Shown here one piece after another: positions 61,004 to 64,000 of a stretch of DNA of 64,000 nt (position 1 is the stretch's first letter; each line of letters begins with the position of its first letter). This DNA comes from Anaerolineales bacterium (GTDB lineage: Bacteria > Chloroflexota > Anaerolineae > 4572-78 > J111). Position numbers and translations under genes: made by a program. The stretch is taken from the NCBI GenBank assembly GCA_020634935.1, contig JACKAT010000008.1:1-64000 (forward strand), given 5' to 3'. The notes beneath the pieces are model-generated. The model was given only the letters and a program-made list of their open reading frames with translations. It was not told the DNA's origin and did no database searches.

Positions 61004-61480
61004 ATGGGCGTAACCAATTACGCAAAAAATGCGGCTGTTGCTAAAAATCTCAGCATTAACCCCGTTGGATACAAAACGTATCCGCCTTATGTATTAATTT
61101 TTGGTGATAAATCTTCCACAGGATTAAGGTTAGAAAAACAACTCGAAAGAAATGGCTGTCGGGTTTCTAGAACCGAATCGATTGCTGATGGTCTGGATAT
61201 TGCCTGCCAACAATTATTCGATTTGATTGTCTTTAATCTTGATCAACAAGATGATGATGATGATGATAGTCTAGCCGAAGCCTATGAAAAGCTCACCAGC
61301 GACCCCAAACTTACCAATACTCCGGTGGTCATTATAACCAATCATGAGCAAACCAATTCCCATGTCACTGGAACAAAACCGCTCTCGTCGGTTTATTATC
61401 TATCTCAGGAAAATTCCAGCGAAACAAATCTTCTACAAATTGCTACTCATTCCCAGTACATGAGTCATCGCTATATGTGA
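61004..61480 (+). CDS. Degenerate receiver-like protein
   Basis: 158 residues from ATG 61004, preceded by GAGAGGAGG; a longer in-frame start at 60857 would overlap the previous gene. After about 30 residues it follows the receiver order: VLIFGDKSSTG, LIVFNLD, VVIITN and VYYLSQEN. The phospho-acceptor position is Asn (VFNLD), the acidic pair is reduced to GDK, and the Lys is lost, so it cannot be phosphorylated in the normal way. A run of six Asp residues follows. It probably binds a partner independently of phosphate. Confidence 0.7.
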   Translation: MGVTNYAKNAAVAKNLSINPVGYKTYPPYVLIFGDKSSTGLRLEKQLERNGCRVSRTESIADGLDIACQQLFDLIVFNLDQQDDDDDDSLAEAYEKLTSDPKLTNTPVVIITNHEQTNSHVTGTKPLSSVYYLSQENSSETNLLQIATHSQYMSHRYM

Positions 61481-61488
61481 GCCCAATC

Positions 61489-62004
61489 ATGGATACCTTA
61501 ACCGACACTGTAATCAAACAGATCAAAAACGGCTCTACCGAAATCTTAAGTTTATGCCAGAATGTACCCGAAGCGTGTCTAGCAGCCCCATTTATGTCTA
61601 ACGGTTGGTCGGTTAAAGATACAGTTGCCCATATTTCTGCTTGGGTTTGGCGCTGTGCCGGCTTGCTAGAGCATGCGCATAGCACTAATGGCCCTTTGTC
61701 AGCTTCACCTGACGTTGATGGGCTTAATCATGAGTTTTATCTCGAGCGGCAGTATTGGAGTTGGCACGAAGTTGAAACGGACTTTTTGCAAGCTCATTGG
61801 GCGCTGTTTAATGCTATCAGACAACTACCGCCAACACGCTTAAGAAGTTCATTAGCCCAACAAGTGATAACCAAAAATACTTGTGAGCACTATGCTCAAC
61901 ATTTGCCTGATTTAAACTATTGGCGGAATCGGGTCACGGCCGAAAAATCACCCGTCCTAAAAAGGATCAGGCAACCTCATTCTACCCAAGTAGGTGCATT
62001 ATGA
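61489..62004 (+). CDS. DinB/ClbS-like four-helix-bundle protein
   Basis: 171 residues from ATG 61489; GTG 61477, which overlaps the previous stop, is an alternative, and neither has a clear ribosome site. The first helix pair ends NGWSVKDTVAHISAWVWR, the usual signature of DinB/DfsB (ClbS)-type bundles, with His at the metal-binding position, and a later HYAQHLPDLNYWR supplies more His. Relatives include thiol-linked enzymes and self-resistance hydrolases; the function here is unknown. Its stop overlaps the next start by 4 nt. Confidence 0.7.
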   Translation: MDTLTDTVIKQIKNGSTEILSLCQNVPEACLAAPFMSNGWSVKDTVAHISAWVWRCAGLLEHAHSTNGPLSASPDVDGLNHEFYLERQYWSWHEVETDFLQAHWALFNAIRQLPPTRLRSSLAQQVITKNTCEHYAQHLPDLNYWRNRVTAEKSPVLKRIRQPHSTQVGAL

Positions 62005-63116
62005 AAGCTGTCGTCATGGCGGGTGGTCTTGGGTCACGTCTACACCCTTTAACCGCCAAACGCCCCAAACCTATGGTGCCTTTAGTTAATAAGCCGGTAT
62101 TGTTCCATATTTTGAACTTGCTTAAACATCACAACATTACTGAGGTGGTAATTACCGTTAGACACATGGCTCATCACGTTCAAGAACACTTCGGTGATGG
62201 CAGCCAGTTGGGGTTAAATATTCGCTATGCGATTGAAGAAGCCCCCTTGGGAACAGCCGGTGGGGTAAAAAACGCAGAACGATATCTTGATAAAGAACCT
62301 TTTCTAGTCATTAGCAGCGATATCGTAACAGATATCGACCTATCTAATTTACTCCAATATCATCGTGAAAAACAAGCAGCCGTAACTATGGCTCTAAAGC
62401 GGGTGAGTAATCCCAAAGGTTATGGTGTGGTTGTGCTCGACACTAAAGGCGGGATTCGTCAATTGCTAGAAAAACCCGAGCCGAGCCAAATAACGTCAAA
62501 TATAGTGAACACCGGTATTTACATTTTGGAGCCGGATGTTCTGAATTATATGCAAGCCGATACTAAGTACGACTTCTCATACGATATCTTCCCCGCCCTT
62601 TTAGAAGATGAAGCCCCAGTATTTGGCTATTTAGCCAATCGATATTGGCGTGATATTGGAACCATTCAGAGTTATGAACAGGCTGTGGTTGATGTCTTAA
62701 ATGGCAAAGTTAGCCACATTAATTTAGGAAACAAGCTTAGCAGTAACGTCTGGGTGGGGCGGGATGTATCCATTGCCAGTGATGTCTGTCTTTTTGGGCC
62801 AATTTATTTAGGTGATAACGTCAAAATAAAAAAAGGGGCTACCCTTTACGGCCCTACGGTCATTCATGAGGGCAGTATCATTGACCGTAAAGCCTGGATC
62901 AGGCACTCTATTATTGACCAGGAAAGTTATATTGGGAAAGAGACCACGGTTTACCAAAGCATTGTTTCCCAAAAAAGTCATGTAGAGTCAGACGCGGTTG
63001 TTATTCGAAAGCTGGTTCACGATGAAACTCCTGTTGGTACAGCCAATTCTTTGCTCCATTCACCTTATACCTCTCTCAAAGAGCGATTAATGACCGGCTA
63101 TAGCTATAGTTTTTAG
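62001..63116 (+). CDS. Sugar-nucleotide pyrophosphorylase (mannose-1-P guanylyltransferase type)
   Basis: 371 residues from ATG 62001, overlapping the previous stop by 4 nt (ATGA). The nucleotidyltransferase domain opens MKAVVMAGGLGSRLHPLTAKRPKPMVPL and has ISSDIVTDID and YWRDIGT. A left-handed beta-helix of hexapeptide-type repeats (from about 255) makes the C-terminus. In Chloroflexota and cyanobacteria close homologues are often fused to a phosphomannomutase, giving proteins of about 830 residues; here the gene ends after the beta-helix. It would activate hexose-1-phosphate for cell-surface polysaccharide. GTP or another NTP may be used. Confidence 0.87.
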   Translation: MKAVVMAGGLGSRLHPLTAKRPKPMVPLVNKPVLFHILNLLKHHNITEVVITVRHMAHHVQEHFGDGSQLGLNIRYAIEEAPLGTAGGVKNAERYLDKEPFLVISSDIVTDIDLSNLLQYHREKQAAVTMALKRVSNPKGYGVVVLDTKGGIRQLLEKPEPSQITSNIVNTGIYILEPDVLNYMQADTKYDFSYDIFPALLEDEAPVFGYLANRYWRDIGTIQSYEQAVVDVLNGKVSHINLGNKLSSNVWVGRDVSIASDVCLFGPIYLGDNVKIKKGATLYGPTVIHEGSIIDRKAWIRHSIIDQESYIGKETTVYQSIVSQKSHVESDAVVIRKLVHDETPVGTANSLLHSPYTSLKERLMTGYSYSF

Positions 63117-63140
63117 CCCATTCGTTTACCGAGCTAAGTA

Positions 63141-63190
63141 ATATAAAAAGGCTCCAAGGGAACGGTCATCCCTTGGAGCCTTTTTATATT
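63141..63190. terminator. Bidirectional intrinsic terminator
   Basis: AAAAAGGCTCCAAGGGA and TCCCTTGGAGCCTTTTT are perfect complements around ACGGTCA, with A- and T-runs at both ends. It serves the convergent pyrophosphorylase and polyphosphate kinase genes. Confidence 0.95.
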
Positions 63191-63204
63191 AAAACCTTAT
63201 GCCG

Positions 63205-64000
63205 TCAGATCGCTCGCTCAAGGGCTTGCCGCATCAAAATTTGATGAGCGTTATCTTCCGTTTGAGCCCCCGTGGCCCGCCGCAAACGATACTGGCCGTT
63301 AGCCTCAAGATCCCAGGCCAACCGGTTATCGTTAAGAGCGATGTTAAGCAGTTGAATCAGCCGTTCTTGCAGCGACGGATTCTCCACCGGTACGGATAGC
63401 TCTACCCGCTCCGAAAGATTACGATTACGCCAGTCGGCGCTGCCGATGAGGGTAATCGGTTGGTTGTTGTTGTGGAAGTAGAAGATCCGATCATGCTCTA
63501 AGAAACGGCCCAAAATACTGACGATGCGGATATTGTCGCTATACCCTTTTAATCCCGGCCGCAAACGGCTGTGTCCCCGAATAATCAAGTCGATTTGCAC
63601 ACCTGCCTGGGAAGCCCGATAAAGCTCCCGGATAGTGCCGACATCGTCCAAGGCGTTCATTTTAGCGATGATGCGCCCGCTGCCATGCTGTTTCTGAAAT
63701 TCAATCTCCCGGTTAATGTATTCATAAATCTTAGTACGCATATCTCGGGGCGCGACAATCGCTTTTTTGTAGGGTTGCTCCGGGGCGTAGCCGGTCAGAT
63801 AGTGAAACAGATTAACCATATCGCGGCCAATAATCGGGTCGCAGGTTACCAAGCCTAAATCAGTGTAGAGCCGGGCGGTTTTGGAGTGATAATTGCCGGT
63901 GCCCATATGGCAGTAAGTTCGAGGCCCGCCTTTTTCCTGGCGAACAATCAACGTTGCCTTAGCATGAATTTTCAAGCCAACCAGCCCATAGGCCACGTGA
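63205..64000 (-). CDS. ppk1: Polyphosphate kinase 1, C-terminal part, cut by window edge
   Basis: The frame runs off the right edge, and about 265 C-terminal residues are seen of a protein usually near 700. It starts HVAYGLVGLKIHAK, where the His in KIHAK is the phospho-His region of the first catalytic block. GTGNYH, LTGYAPEQPYKK, IIRGHSRLRPGLKGYSDNI, FLEHDRIFYFHN and IGSADWRNRNLSERVE follow. The enzyme makes polyphosphate from ATP and is membrane-associated. Its start is outside the window. Confidence 0.95.
   Translation of the reverse strand, partial: HVAYGLVGLKIHAKATLIVRQEKGGPRTYCHMGTGNYHSKTARLYTDLGLVTCDPIIGRDMVNLFHYLTGYAPEQPYKKAIVAPRDMRTKIYEYINREIEFQKQHGSGRIIAKMNALDDVGTIRELYRASQAGVQIDLIIRGHSRLRPGLKGYSDNIRIVSILGRFLEHDRIFYFHNNNQPITLIGSADWRNRNLSERVELSVPVENPSLQERLIQLLNIALNDNRLAWDLEANGQYRLRRATGAQTEDNAHQILMRQALERAI

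Overview
The window looks like chromosomal DNA of a free-living, filamentous-type Chloroflexota (Anaerolineae or a close relative). This is an inference from several traits: secreted proteins with long Thr/Pro linkers, a HerA-NurA operon, YeeE/YedE half-transporters beside a CoA-disulfide reductase and an MBL-rhodanese protein, many NarL-type GAF/PAS histidine kinases, an FmdB zinc ribbon, and frequent GTG/TTG starts. No rRNA, prophage, CRISPR array or intact transposase was seen. Base composition looks moderate, near half GC, except for a visibly AT-rich block at about 35-40.7 kb.

Layout. 1-6.1 kb is mostly on the minus strand: an edge-cut ferredoxin/FAD oxidoreductase, endonuclease IV, MutY, and a MenC/N-succinylamino-acid racemase next to a GNAT acyltransferase; a receiver protein lies on the plus strand. 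6.5-12.7 kb (plus) carries surface or membrane-anchored proteins (SurA-like, helical-repeat, Thr/Pro-rich), a KaiC-like ATPase and an OmpR/HAMP-kinase pair. 12.7-15.6 kb (minus) has an Ala-rich lipoprotein and an unusual tandem adenylate kinase. 16-21.3 kb (plus) is a sulfur-handling cluster: two YeeE/YedE halves, an exported protein, CoA-disulfide reductase, FmdB and MBL-rhodanese. 21.4-27.3 kb has a double-FKBP lipoprotein, a GT39 glycosyltransferase, a DUF262 protein and MurJ.

27.3-31.0 kb is a repeat hot spot: a 21-bp-unit array, two near-identical 155-bp elements, a nested palindrome and a MITE-like element. It surrounds a PHP phosphoesterase, a degenerate cyclodeaminase-like protein and a receiver. 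31-34.7 kb (minus) has a kinase/regulator pair, a LysM-thioredoxin and a YfcE-type phosphodiesterase. 35-40.7 kb (minus) is an AT-rich pair: a membrane protein and a 1440-residue patatin phospholipase with internal repeats and membrane helices. 41-46.6 kb (plus) is a five-gene unit: calcineurin-like phosphoesterase, NurA, a stand-alone HAS-barrel-like protein, a pentapeptide-repeat protein and HerA.

46.6-50.4 kb holds signal peptidase I, DeoC, a YgiT-type zinc finger, an unknown protein, a receiver-CpaE/TadZ fusion and tRNA-Glu(TTC). After it come a PEP-mutase-family remnant, a TSUP transporter and a GNAT protein. 52-61.5 kb (plus) is a signalling island: two cyclic-nucleotide-binding-only proteins, a PAS-GAF3 kinase with a LuxR regulator, single receivers, a PAS kinase with a LuxR regulator, and a pseudo-receiver. 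Three genes of this island are preceded by the same fixed-spacing promoter-like module, which is the least expected regulatory signal in the window. The right end holds a DinB/ClbS-like protein, a sugar-nucleotide pyrophosphorylase and the C-terminal part of polyphosphate kinase.

Best candidates for something undescribed: the ACTARTC/CCCCAAATGTCTAG promoter module; the expanded HerA-NurA operon; the AT-rich patatin/membrane-protein pair; the Adk-Adk fusion with a degenerate first domain; and the 21-bp helically phased array.
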